DNA from: Sceloporus undulatus
Lineage: Eukaryota; Chordata; Lepidosauria; Squamata; Phrynosomatidae
Reading direction: 5' to 3'
DNA: 64,000 bases
NCBI RefSeq assembly: GCF_019175285.1
Contig: NC_056528.1
Span: forward strand, 43,769,090-43,833,089
Numbering within the stretch: position 1 is the first letter of the stretch; each line of letters opens with the position of its first letter. The notes beneath the pieces are model-generated. The model had not been told where the DNA came from, did no database searches, and saw only the letters and a list, made by a program, of their open reading frames with translations. Positions 42,667-55,941 of the stretch are shown here, piece by piece. The position numbers and the translations under genes are program-made.

Positions 42667-45600
42667 ATCTCTAATCAGGGTCCTCCCTAACTTCTACTTT
42701 GATTTTATAGAACTGGGAAATGGGATTGTACTGTCCATAGGTTCATGCAGACTGATATTGTACACTCTGACTGGAGCACCTGTCCACTGTGGACAAGAGA
42801 AGCCTTCCCCCATTCCCTGTTCCTATCTGATCCTTTGAATTTAGGGGCAGAGAATCCAGATACCCTCCAGATGTTGGCCATCCTCAGCCCTAGCAAGGGT
42901 AGCCAGTGATGAAGGATAAGAGGGAGTTTACAGTCCAGCCATCAACATTTGGAGGGCCACTGCTTGCTTATATTGGAAATCTTGCAGATTGAACTTGGGG
43001 TGGAAAGCAGCTGATCTGCCATCATGATCCTTCACCAAGTTCCCCAGGTTTTCATGATGCCTGCAAGGGCACCTCTTTTCCCCCTGTAAATATTCCAACT
43101 ATCATATTCCACATCAAGGGTGGGTAGGATTTAGGCTAGTGGGATCTTTTTTAACTCACTACCAATCTGAGTTAGTTTAGCTCAGGAAGGTGGAGAAAGC
43201 TTTGAGGAACAAGGTGTCTCTGAGGACATGCTCAGTCTAGGAATTTGTTTTCCGTATCAGAACAGAAACTCAGACATCTATCTTTTCATACACAAATCTA
43301 CTGCTGTTTTTTCCTGAAGCTTTCTTAATTAGGCAATCTAATTTTGGAGGAAAAGAAGGCCTTTTGTTGCTGCTGTTGTTAAACCGTTGGGATTGAGAAA
43401 CCCTTCCTTATCTACTGCAGATTGCCATTTCTGATTTATGTTCTGGCTACTGTGCCAAACTGTTCCAGTTAAATGAAGCAGTAAAATCAGTAGGCTAATC
43501 TCTAACAGGAGCACCTGCATTTATAATTGCGACAGTAAAGGGCAGCTCTGATTGGAAAGATATATCGTTCTTGAGATGAATTGGGATGAATGGTGGAAAA
43601 AGGCAATGAGTTTGGCAAGATGCATGCAGAACATTGGGCAGGAGTAGCTGATCAGGTGTGCCAGAAATGGGATTGAAGAAGGTGAACAAAACAATTGTTT
43701 TGAATAATGTCTTGACCTGGAAAACCAAAATATGTATATATAATGTGTGTGTGTTTGTGTGCGTGCTCATTCAGAAAAATCAAAGCGTAGTAGACTTCCA
43801 TCTATGAAAGCTCATGCTGCCAACTTCTTTATTTCAGTTAGTCTCAAAGGTGCTACAAGATCGCTCTACATATTGATTCTACAGACTAACTCGGCTGTAC
43901 CTTTGAATTCTACCACTGTAGTAAATCTGTTACAGGTTTTCCCTCTAAACCTTAAGGCATCTATGTAGTGAGGGTGAACAACAAAAGGTCCCCATTGCAA
44001 TGCGCAGATATTCTGCTTGTAATAGTGAGTGTTTAAGTTTCTTATTGAGAACCGCTTGACTTGACTTTTCTCTCATGGTAGCAACAGAACTATTAGCTGA
44101 ATCAACAAATCTCTGTATATAATCCTGAAGTAATGCAGTTCTGGCAGTTTTTGGGAGCTCCAAATGTTTTTTTAAGATTTTGCTATATCAATAGTTGCTG
44201 TTCTTGTTTGTTTTGCTTGCTTGCTTTTAAGCTATTGAAAAAATTGATCAGTTGACTTTGTGCCATATGGGGGGAAACAGTGGTTTCATTTGACCTAGAA
44301 ATGATTGTGAGGTGAACATTCACCTCTGACAGGCAATATTAAATAATGCTTTTTGGGCCCAGATTGTGAGTTTCCATGCAGTATCACACAGGCCACTGCT
44401 AGGAACCGAATTGTGTTGTTTAATTTATTTATTAGCTACATTTGTATTTCCACTTTCCTCCAAGGAGCTCAAGGGAGTCCATATGGCTTTCCTCACCATG
44501 TTATTTATACAACAGCTTTGTGAGGTTGGTTGAGCTGAGTGACTGAGCTAAGATCATTGGGACACTTGAACTTGGATCTACTAAATCCCAGTTCAGTACT
44601 CTAACCAAGACACCACATTGGATGAGTTTTGGTTTGGTCTAAAAGAGAAAGTCCTCTGCTCTTAGGACTCTTGTAAAGACTAATATTGGTGCATATTGGC
44701 TGATTATGGTGCCATTTTAGCAACAACAGGCAGTGGACAAGATGGTATCTCTAGATACCTCCACAAGCTGGCAGCAGCCCATAAACACAGCTGCTTTTCC
44801 ATCTTGAGGTCAAGATGTTAAACAGTAAACACTGCTTAAACATGCTCAATTGTTTTAGAACCAGCTTGCAAGTTAACAGGCAACCTTGGAGTGAGATAAG
44901 GCCCTTCTAGTAATTGATTAACAACATTTCCTGCTCCTTTGCTCTGGACTTAAAAGGCTATTTAAAAAGTGGAATTTTAATGGGATAAAACTGTCTTTGG
45001 ATGGTATATATCACACAATATCGTAGTGCACATTTTAATTGATGGGCAAAACTCATCAATAGGCTCTCAATCTTACCAATGTTCCATTACTGCCTTCATG
45101 CAATAGGTCCCTTATACTGCAGTTCCACTTCTCAGACAGTCATATTGTGTGAGTGGGCTTGATTCTCTTCCCCCCTTCCCCTTGCAACAATTGCAGCCAC
45201 CAATGCCTCCCAAAGCTGGCTGCTATGTCAATGTGTAATTGTGTGTTTCTGCATGGATCTGCAAGATTTTATGATTCTATTAAATTATGCATAGTGTAAT
45301 GAAAATGATTGAGAGACATTTTCCTTCCATTCATAACACTAGAACTTGGGTCAACCCCTGGGACTGATAGTGGGAGATTCCAAAGAGAGAAAAGGAACAC
45401 TTTCTTAAAACCAAGGATTTATATAATTCTCTTCCAAAATATTTAGCGATGGTCATCATCTTTGAAGGAGAAGCCTATTCATGGCTACTAGTTATGGTGG
45501 CTTAATTCCAGTTTTTGAGGCAGGGCTCTTGCTAAGGAAGTGGGAAGGTGGTGTTGCACTCAAATCCAGCTAGTGGGCTACGCTTGGGAATTGGATTGCC

Positions 45601-48600
45601 CACTGTGGAAACTGAATTGTGATCTGATGTAGGGTTGCTTTCCTTATACAGTTGGCCTACCCCATACGCAGGCTTCCCATATGTGGACTTGCGATCATGT
45701 GGATGGGAAGCCCCATTTAGATGAATGGCTCATGCCCCTGGGAGTGTGCCCCATTCATCTAAATGGGGCTTGAGCATGCACCTAATTTGCTTTACACAGG
45801 GGAGTCTGGAATAGAACCCCCGCATAAAACAAGGGTCCGCTGTATTCTTTTGATGGATCATGAGACAACTATGCAGTCAGGCCCAGCGGTGCATGCTGTG
45901 TTCAGGTCTCAGCAGCTGCTGTGAAGAGAGTCACACTGGTTGCAATGGTGGAAGTGGGGAAGAGAGAAGGACTGCCCTTTAGACTGAAGCTTCCATCTCA
46001 GTGTGTCTCCTAGGGCCTGTTGGACATTGTTCCTAAACCTGGGTTTGTTTTTGGCCTTTGCAGGCAGTTCCATGCCCATTGAATGCAGTGACTGAGGATA
46101 TTTACACCAATGGCTCAGCCATGCTGGGCAGCCCAGCTCACGCAAATGACCGGGAGGTGCGGAAAATGAGGTTCATCCAGTTTGAGAAGGTCACGGAGGA
46201 GCCCATGGTGAGCTGCTGGGGGAGAGCCTTAGCCTTTGCAGTTCTAGGTGCTGGGGACAAATAGCACTTTTAATCCTTCAGGCAAACTTCTGGGGCTGGA
46301 AGAGCAAGGAGGACTGGATGAAGTCAAAGCTAACTTGTCCATTAATCAAGGTGAGGTGCCTGCCTCAGGCAGTGAAATATGTGAGGATGGACAGCCTGAG
46401 CAATTCTTTTCCCACATTAGGCAACAATAGAATTTAGGTCTGGCTGGATGAAGTCCAGGGCCATTGCTTTGCTGAAGCACCTTGCCTTGGGCTAGCAGTT
46501 TCTTTTGACTCCATGCCTGATTCTCCAATAGCCATGGAAAGAATGTCCCATGGCAACCTCTAGAATAGGCTAGGCACAGATCCCCTCTCATCCTTGAACA
46601 CTGGCCATGCTAGCTAGGACTAATAGGAGTATCGAGAAATGCCATTTTGCTTACCCTGACCTAGAGAGAAGAGAGTTACATTATGTAAATGGAGAGGGAC
46701 CAGGGGATAGTTGGCAGGGAGTCTGCTCTCATAGATGAGCCAAGCAGGGCTGTTATGAGGGCAAGAGGGCTATTTGCAGATAAGCTAAGCCTCCATATTG
46801 CAGTCTTAGTTCACAGCTTCAAAAGGTTACTTTTTTGAACAACTCTTCCCAGAATCTTCTAGCCACTGGCAATGGTGGCTGGGGAACAATAGGACCTGTA
46901 GTCCAAAAAGCAACCTTTCCAAGCCTTCTCTCAGTGCCAATTGTCACAGGCTTTGCTGTCTGTTCCAGGGCATCACGCTGAAGCTGAACGAAAAGAAGAG
47001 CTGCGTGGTGGGCAGGATCCTCCACGGAGGAATGATTCACAGGCAAGGTAAACAGAGTTTAAGCAGGCATTTTCTTGCCCTTGTTGCAGGATATAAGGAG
47101 TGCTGAATATCAAAGTGCTTCCACCAGCAAATCCGCTGCCCAGGCCTAGGAGGGTGCTTTGTTGAACAGAGCTGACCCTGCTGGAAAGCAATAGCTGTAT
47201 AGCTGTTGTACTTGAAGTCACAGAATGAGTTAGAGAGGGTCATAACTGTTGTTCTGCAGACTGCTATTTCACAGAGTGAGGCAGCTACTTCTGGCAGATG
47301 CTGAGTCTGGCAGCTCCCTAGTAGTTCCTCCTGAGACCATTTGTATGTCTTGGAAGATGAAGCTGTATTGTCCTCCCTTTCTTCAGGTGTCTATTCCATT
47401 GCTTCTAAGGTTCAACTGCTAATCTAGTTGGCTTCTGCACATAGAGCAAAGGAGGGTAATAAGTAATGGGCCAGCCCCTATTGTTGGCACTGCGCAGACA
47501 TAGTCTGCCTTTTTTCATGCCTCACAAGTTTGTCTCTCCTACCTGGCAGGCTCCCTTCATGTTGGGGATGAGATCCTAGAAATCAATGGGAAGAGTGTCA
47601 CCAACCACTCAGTAGACCAGCTGCAGAAGATACTGGTAGGTACAGAGGCAAGAAGAGGAGGGATCTGAGCTTTCCTGGGGTAAACAGAAATCTGGGGTTA
47701 ACATATTTTTCTAAGATCAAGAAAATGGGAGCTTGAATAAATTAGCATTTGTTATGGTTTGCATTCCAGAAGGTGGATTCTTCAAGCTTTAGATGGAATG
47801 TATATTTAAACATGAATCATTTCACTCTGTATGTGAGGAATGGTAAATACGTTTCCACCCAAGATGATGTTGGACTGTAACACCCGTCATCCCTTGCCAT
47901 TTAATTGTGCGGGTGAAGGATGATGGCAGTTGCATTCCAACAGTATCTGGAATGTTATGCATTGCTGACAAACTGGTGGAAGGTTACATTGTTTTGCTGG
48001 TAGGTTTCATCATTCCAAGCCAGGATCCTTTAGAATAAAAAACATGATGCAGGCAATCTGTGATTAGATTTCCCTTTCTTTAAGCTATAAATGAGTGTGA
48101 GTGAGATACCAACTTTTATGGAATGGAGTTATTTTAGTTGAGGAAGAAATATGGGGATGGTTGTATGAGAGGTTTTAATACCTGTTCCAGTTAAAATTAG
48201 AGCCTCCAAAAGCTGCATGAAAGGAAGGAGGGGACATTGGTAAATCCAGATTTGATTTGCTAGGGTCACATTTGTTTTGGTTTTCAGTCATCTTCCCTTC
48301 CATGGACTCAAGGAGACCAGAATGGACTCAAGTAGAACTTTGTATCTCTAGAATTGCTTCAGCCATTTACTCCTTTGAAGGGGGTGAAAGAATCTTAGTT
48401 ATGGTCTTGGAAAGTGGCTGCCATGGGATCCTTCTTGAGGTTGAGTTCATAAGCCAATCTTTTCAGCTTTTGGGGAAACCCTGCAGCTCTTTGCTTCTGC
48501 AGCATTTTTGGAAGCAACCCCAGGATCTCAGCTATCTTTGCAGATTGGATGGCTTCAACCAGAAGAGTTTGAAGCTGATTCTGTGGAGTCTTGAAACAAA

Positions 48601-51600
48601 ATTATTTTTTTAGTTTACAGTTCCCAGAAACTCCCAGCAGCAGGTGTGGGATTCTGAGGGGACAATATTCTTTCCAACCCCTCACTCTGTATTTGGCCAT
48701 GAGTTGCTTGTCATTCCAGGGCTTGATTCTCTTCCTTTCCTTTTATTCACTAGAAAGAAACCAAGGGAACAGTGTCCCTAAAGATTCTTCCAAACCAACA
48801 GAATCGCATCCCTGCCCTTCAGGTAGGTGGGGGCCTCCACCTTTAGAACAGCCCCAGTCTGTGGGAGAATGGCTTTTATGTGCACTTTTTAAAAATAAAA
48901 ATCTAAATTCTGCACTTTTGAGCTGACATTCTGCACCAAAGAAAGAGGCATTCTGCAGCTAATATATAAAGTGGTTGAATATCAGCTTATTTTCACATAA
49001 TGTATAATAATGAAGATAGCCATTTAATTTTGCCTATTACTGATCAAAGCAAGTAGGGAGAGGCTTATAGTGTCTCTCAGTGTGTTTGGATGTTTCTAAT
49101 CACAAGGAAGGGTCCTGCTGAGGTAGAGTTGTCTGGCAGACACACATATTGCTTTTTCATATTCCTATTGTTGCTAGCTCATGCTTCATGGGATTATGGG
49201 CGGGAGGGAAGGGGTTTGAGCATGTGCTTCTCAGACGTGGTCCACTCCTAGTGGTAGGGCTGCGCTTGCTGCCGTTGCAAGAACATAGATGTCTGAACCT
49301 ATAGTATGTAGTTATGGTATCCTTTGCTTTGAAAAATCATAAATCCAGTGCTAAAAGAATCCATTTTGTAAGCTGTATTGTGCAATGTGTGAAAATGAGG
49401 TGCATCTGCATGCTTTAGTGTATTATTAATATGCATTATCATTAATATTCAGTTTATGATAGTAATAAAGATAGAGTTCAAAGATATAGCCATGTTAATC
49501 TGTAGAATCAGTATGTAAAGAGATCTTGCAGCACCTTTGAGGCTAACTGAAACAAAGATGTTGGCAGCACGAGCTTTCGTAGACTTAAGTCTACTTCCCA
49601 TATGCATCTGAAGAAGTATTTAAGACTATGAAAGCTCATGCTGCCAACTTCTTTATTTCAGTTAGTCTCAAAGGTGGTACAACATCTCTCTACATAATGA
49701 TAGTAATACAGATTGTATCCTCCTATGTATATAGGCTTACAAGCGGAATAACGATGTATATTTTAGTATACTAGTGGCAAGCCATATTCTCTGAATGCCA
49801 GTAGTCAGAAAGATGCCACACATATGTAGTCAAGAGGGAGGCAATGGCATGCTCACAGGAACTCCAAGGCTTATAGAAATACATATTTAAAACCTTTAGG
49901 GGGAAAACTTGAATAATGTTGTGGGCCTGAAATGCTGGCTGTCATCTGGGAGAAAACCCCTGGGAAACTGTCAGAAAAAGGACTGAATTTTGGGAAGGGG
50001 ACATCACTGAAGTGGTGTGTTCCATACAGCAACATCTTGTTGCAGGTTCCACTTCTAATCTGAAAATAACAAGCCCAAGTCAATGCAAACAATAAAAAAG
50101 ACTAAAAGATAGCAATTGCATAAAAGCACACTAAGAATGAAATCCTGCAGAAGTTTGTTGGAATGGAAATCACCCTGTAGCCTCTCTGGAAGTGCTGTAA
50201 ACAAGTGCTGCTCACTTGGAAGACTGCTCTACATCTTAGCCACCGCTGCTGTGAATGCTGTTTCACTTCATAGCTTGGAAAAGGTTACTTGGTGTACTAC
50301 AACATGAAGCTGAGGGATTCTGCTAGTTGTAGTCCAAACATTAACTTTTCCAAGGTTGTAGCAGACACAGATAGAGATGCAAGTGATTTTTGAATTACTT
50401 TTATCATTCTGCATCTCCACCTGGGGATGATCCAGTTAGTATCCAGACCAGTAAACTCCACCCTTTAACCAAAACTGGATCCTGTGAGGCCACTGGCTTT
50501 TTGAGTTTTCGCAAGATGTTTCTTCCCATACACACCCACAGAGAATGTTTCTCACACACCCGTTCTTGAGATGTGGAGGGCAAAGCTAATTTTGCCTTTT
50601 GGCTATTGGGTAACAAGCAGAAATCTGGAATGTGGAAAGCTTTTTCTAATATCGCTGGGCAATTGTGTGATGAGCACGGTCTCCTTGCTTTTATATCCTT
50701 TTGGCCTGCAGCTTTTAAGATGCACAGAGAAAAGAAACCTGTTGGAAATCTAAACCTACCAGAGATGCACAAGATCAGGATGGAGGGGAAAAGGCTGAAT
50801 CAACAGCTGATTTGTGTGTGTGTAATGTATATGTGATGGTTATAAAGGAGAGGAGTGTGCTCATATGGCAAAGAATATCTGTCCGGACTCACATGGCTTG
50901 ACGTTTCTTGCATTAAGTACTGCAAGAAACAGGAAAGGGGCTCTGCATCAGTGATAGAAGATATCAGGCTCACCATTTTCTTTTTTAAAGGATAAGATCA
51001 TGGGCAAGTAGGAGAGTTGCTTCTCAGTCTGAGGCCCTGGCTGACCATCAGAGCAGACAATATGGGGCCAGATAAACAAATAATCAGATCTGGTATAAGG
51101 CAGTTTTCTATTTTTGTTTAATATTTCCTTTGACATGAGGTTTTTTTCCTCCAGTGGGTAAAAGGTGGCAGATATGGTTCTTATCTTCACATAGCGTTCA
51201 CATAGTGTTGCCAGGTTTTCAAAACAGCAGCAAGGGACAGTTGAAATTTATGACTTGCATGGTTGACATTGAGGAAGTCCCTATAAAAAAATTTGCGTTC
51301 TATCTAAATACCAAAGGAAAGGGGGTTTTTGTCATCTTATTCAGTCTAGACAAAAGAACAAGCTTAATCCCAACCATCTAATAGAGGACATTCTTATAAT
51401 AAATTGGGCGGTATATAAATAAATCCTATTATTATAATTAAGGGACACTTGGCAATCCTGTCTTCACAACTACCTTGTGGGGTAGGTCAGAGTAGAGAGC
51501 CAGCATGGTGAAGTGGTTTGAATATTGGACTACAACTCTGGATACAGGCATCACTGCTGGGGCATGGAAACCCACTGGGTGACCTTGGGCAAGTCACATT

Positions 51601-54600
51601 CTCTCAGCCTCAGAGGAAGGCAGTGGCAAATCCCCTCTGAAGAAATCACCTTCGGGTCACCATAAGTCAGACATTACTTGGTGACAGCAAGGTCAGGGTA
51701 AGAGAGAGTGACTGGTGTAAGGTCACCCAGTGAGTTATATGTTATCTCCCAAGTCCCCATGCAAAAGTCTGATCTCTCTGGCTCTTTGCACCAGTGGGTT
51801 TATAATGTAAAAGGAATTATCCTTTGCATGGATCGAGGCACATTGTCCCCAAGGAGTGATTGTGGTGATTTCGTTATATTCAAGTCTGTGCACCCAGATG
51901 GACTTCTCTCTCTGCACAGTTTGAGGATGCTGGCCCTGAAGGCAGGAACTGGGTCAGCCCCTCTAATAACCCCTTTCTTTAGGACCAGGCCTGAGACCAA
52001 AGGTCTGGCCCCTGAACTGAGAACTGAGGCACACTGGAATCCTTTGGGGCTGAGTTCTTGGAGGAGTATGTAGAATCATGACTATTGGGCTTTGCCTTGG
52101 CTGTCTTTTGAAGAGGTTGGGGGCATGACTTGTCTTAATCTGGAGAAGGGAGGCATCAGGGAGAAATCTGTGGGTTTCATGAAAGTCTCTACCATTTCCT
52201 TCATAGTTTGATGTAAACCCTCAATCTTTCATTCCATGTAGCCCAATCCGCCTCCCCTCTGAGCTATGCAACCTTTTGCAAACTGAAATTTGCTGCCTAG
52301 GCCAATCTTGACCCCTCTCTTCCTGCAGATGTTCATGAGAGCCCAGTTTGATTACGACCCACAAAAGGACAACCTGATACCTTGCAAAGAAGCTGGACTG
52401 AAGTTTCAGACAGGAGATGTCATTGAAATCATCAACAAGGATGACAGTAACTGGTGGCAAGGCCGGGTGGAAAGCTCCTCCAATGAATCTGCTGGACTCA
52501 TCCCTTCCCTGGAACTTCAAGAGTGGTATGGCCCTTGAGGTCATGGTTACATTACTTGCATGCTGCCCTCCTCTTCTACACATTTAGAATGTAGAATGCT
52601 TCATTTTTTGATTACCCGTTGGAAGGTAAATAATGGCTTAATGTGCAAGTCTGAGTAAATCCTGTTGTCATTGATTGGAAAAGCAGCTTAAATGCAGGGT
52701 ATACACAGTCACCCAAAGAGAGAGGACTGTTTTGGTGCTTCTGGAATGCTTGGCTACACTGGAGACTGTGTGTACACTCTCTAAAAAAAGCACAACTGCT
52801 TGTACACATTTTGACTTTGAGAGGGCAAAATGTACATATACTAGCATGTTGTATCAACAAAATTCTGGATTTCATAATACTATTTAGCTTAGCTCTAGGT
52901 AGTATGTCACAAGCAAGAACCCTTCGAAATGAATGCCCACTCTTAGGAAAAGCTGCTTTTTAGCCTAGATCCCAGGATTCCCCAGCCTTCAACCAGTGAC
53001 CGTGGTTGTAGTCCAAAAGGTAACCTTTCCAAGCCCTTTCCTAACCTATATCTGGGCTGTGCTCCTTCAAACTGCAAGTGAGTGCTTGTGTGGTATAATG
53101 TTCCTTCACAGGTAAAACTTCCCTCAGTGTGGAAAATTAGCCTGGTTGAGAAAGACTTCTTTCTTTATTAGCTTTCCTACAAAAGTGCTAAATTAGGGAT
53201 TTTTCTTTAATGGAAAAATGCACATCCTTCTGACAATTTGAAATGGTGTGCCCAGCTACAAAATGTGCTGGGCTTTATTTATTTGGGAGCACGTTTTGGA
53301 TCAGCAGTTGACTCTTCAAAATAAGAATGAGTCTGCCGCCCTCAATCTTTCCCAGCATTATCATCTTTTCTAATGAGCCATGCCTTTTCATGATGTGGCC
53401 AAAGTATGACAGCCTCATTTGATTATTTTGGCTTCTAGGGATATTTCTGGCTTGATTTGTTCTCGGATCTATTTGTTTGTCTTTTTTGCTGTCCACGGCA
53501 TCCTCAGCACCACATCTCAAATGAGTTTATTTTCTTTTTATCTGCTTTTTTCACTGTCCAGCTCTCACATCCCTACATAGTGATGGGAATACTATGTCTT
53601 ATACGATTCTAACTTTAGTTCTCATTTGTATATCTTTACTTGACTTGATAGATATGGTAAATACCAGCTTCACCTGACATGTACTTTCTTCCATTACAAT
53701 GTATTTTCTTTTCTTTTCCTGCAGGCGCGTTGCAAGCATGACGCAGGGGAACCCCACTCAAGCCCAAAGCTGTAGTCCTTTTGGAAAAAAGAAGAAATGC
53801 AAAGACAAGTACTTGGCAAAACATAGCTCAAGTGAGCACCTCTCCTTTTTCATTAGGATCACAGGGATAACTAAATCACAGGGGAAACCGGGCTGTATAG
53901 AAAGCAGCTGGGCTGCATTGCACATATGTACTTTCTGTTTTCCATACAGCCTGGCTTTCCCAAGGAGTCATTTTTAGGTTGCAGAGGACAACTCCCACAA
54001 TAATCCTTCTTGCTTCATTGTAAGCAGCTGTGAACTCTATAATATACTGATAAGATTTGGATTTGGCAAGAGACTGCCAGATGCCAGTTCCTTTTGTATG
54101 CTGAGGAGCAATTCATGCATAATGGGCACCTTACAGTGCAACTCCCTGAAAGCTGCACTATGCATGCAACAAATATCCATGGGAGATGACTTGTCCTTTT
54201 AGCATAGCCTTCTCTGTTCTCCATGCTGACTTGATGATGAAAGTTACAGTTCAGCACATCCAGAGGGTTTCAGGCAAAGTTTGATGGGAGCCCTGGTGGC
54301 GCAGTGGTTAAATGCCTGTACTGCAGCCATTCACTCGAAACCACAAGGTTGCGAGTTCAAGACCAGCAAAAGGGCCCAAGCTCGACTCAGGCTTGCATCC
54401 TTCTGAGGTCGCTAAAATGAGTACCCAGACTGTTTGGGGCAAATTAGCTTACTTGCTAATTAGCTTACTTGCTGTTCACCGCTATGATCTTTGGAATAGC
54501 GGTATATAAATAAAACAAATTATTAATTATTAATTATTATTAAAGGACCAAGAAGACATTGGTCTGTAGGGGCCTTTTTTTTACCCCATCATTACAATCT

Positions 54601-55902
54601 GTATTCTTTTCCATAGTGGTTTAGGACAGAGTGGCACTGCAAAGTGCTTCATATAGATATCATGCTGCATTGCGTGCCTCTGTGCTGTTACATCATATTT
54701 AGAATGCTTAACCCGGCTGCTACTGTTATGCGCAAATAGGGCCTTGAGAGGGCAAAATGTACATATATGTAGAAGCAGATATTCCCACAGCCTCCTTGTA
54801 GGCCTTATGGTCACTCTGTAGATGGGTTTGCTTCATTACATTTGCTCTAAGGGATCGTTCATTTTGTTTAGAAACATATTCATTGCCAAAAGGCTGCGTG
54901 GATAAAACAAAAAATCTTTTGCCATCTGAAAGACAAGGAGCAAAGGCTTTCTAGCCTCCCTTGAAAGGCAATTCCTCCCTGTTCCTATAACACATATGTC
55001 TACTCGGGTTTCAGGAGGGCTTCTTTTGCACGCCATAAATGGTATTGCATAAAGTACAGTTTTCAAAATACATACGTTGCACTGCAGCATACTTTAAAGG
55101 GGGCTGGACAACTTCAAGGGGGAGAAGGTTGTCAATAACTACTAGACATGATGGCTGCATCTATTTCCTCCAGTAATACCAGTTGCTGAGAAGCTGAGGG
55201 GAAGGATGGAGGATGCTCATTTCCTACTATAGTGGGATTTCTCTTAGGAGATATGGTTGTCTACTGTAAGAATACAATGCTGGGCTATACAGGCCTTTGG
55301 TCTGATTCTTTTGAGTACAATTGGAAATATGTGGGCCTCCAGATACTGCTGGACTTCAAATTCTGCAGCAGGAAAAAATTGTGTGACTGAATGAATTCTA
55401 CACAGCTCCATACAGTATGTTATCCCTTCTCTCCCCTGCCCCCCGGCCCCATTTCACTGGCTGCCCATTCGCTTCCGAGCGCAATACAAGGTGTTGGTCA
55501 CTACCTATAAAGCCCTACATGGCTTGGGCCCGAGTTACTTGAGGGACCGCATCTCCCCATATGATCCTCCCCGCACACTCAGAACATCTGGGAAGAACTT
55601 ACTGGTAATTCCACCTTCCAAATATGTTGCCACATCCCAGATGGCTTTTTCAGTGGTGGCCCCACAGATGTGGAATGATCTACCTGAGGAGCTCCATCTG
55701 ACAACCCCCCTAGAAACATTCAAAAAGAGACTTAAAACTCTTATTTTTTGTCAAGCCTTCCCCCCTGAAGAATGAAGGCTTGTTGCCATCAATTCCCTGC
55801 TTACCCTTGAAGGCGAATGATTGTGCTTAGAGTTCTGTAATTGTATGGTTTTAATTGTCTGTACACCGCTTTGATCTGTGGAAAATTGGTATATAAATAA
55901 AA

Positions 55903-55941
<39 letters not shown>

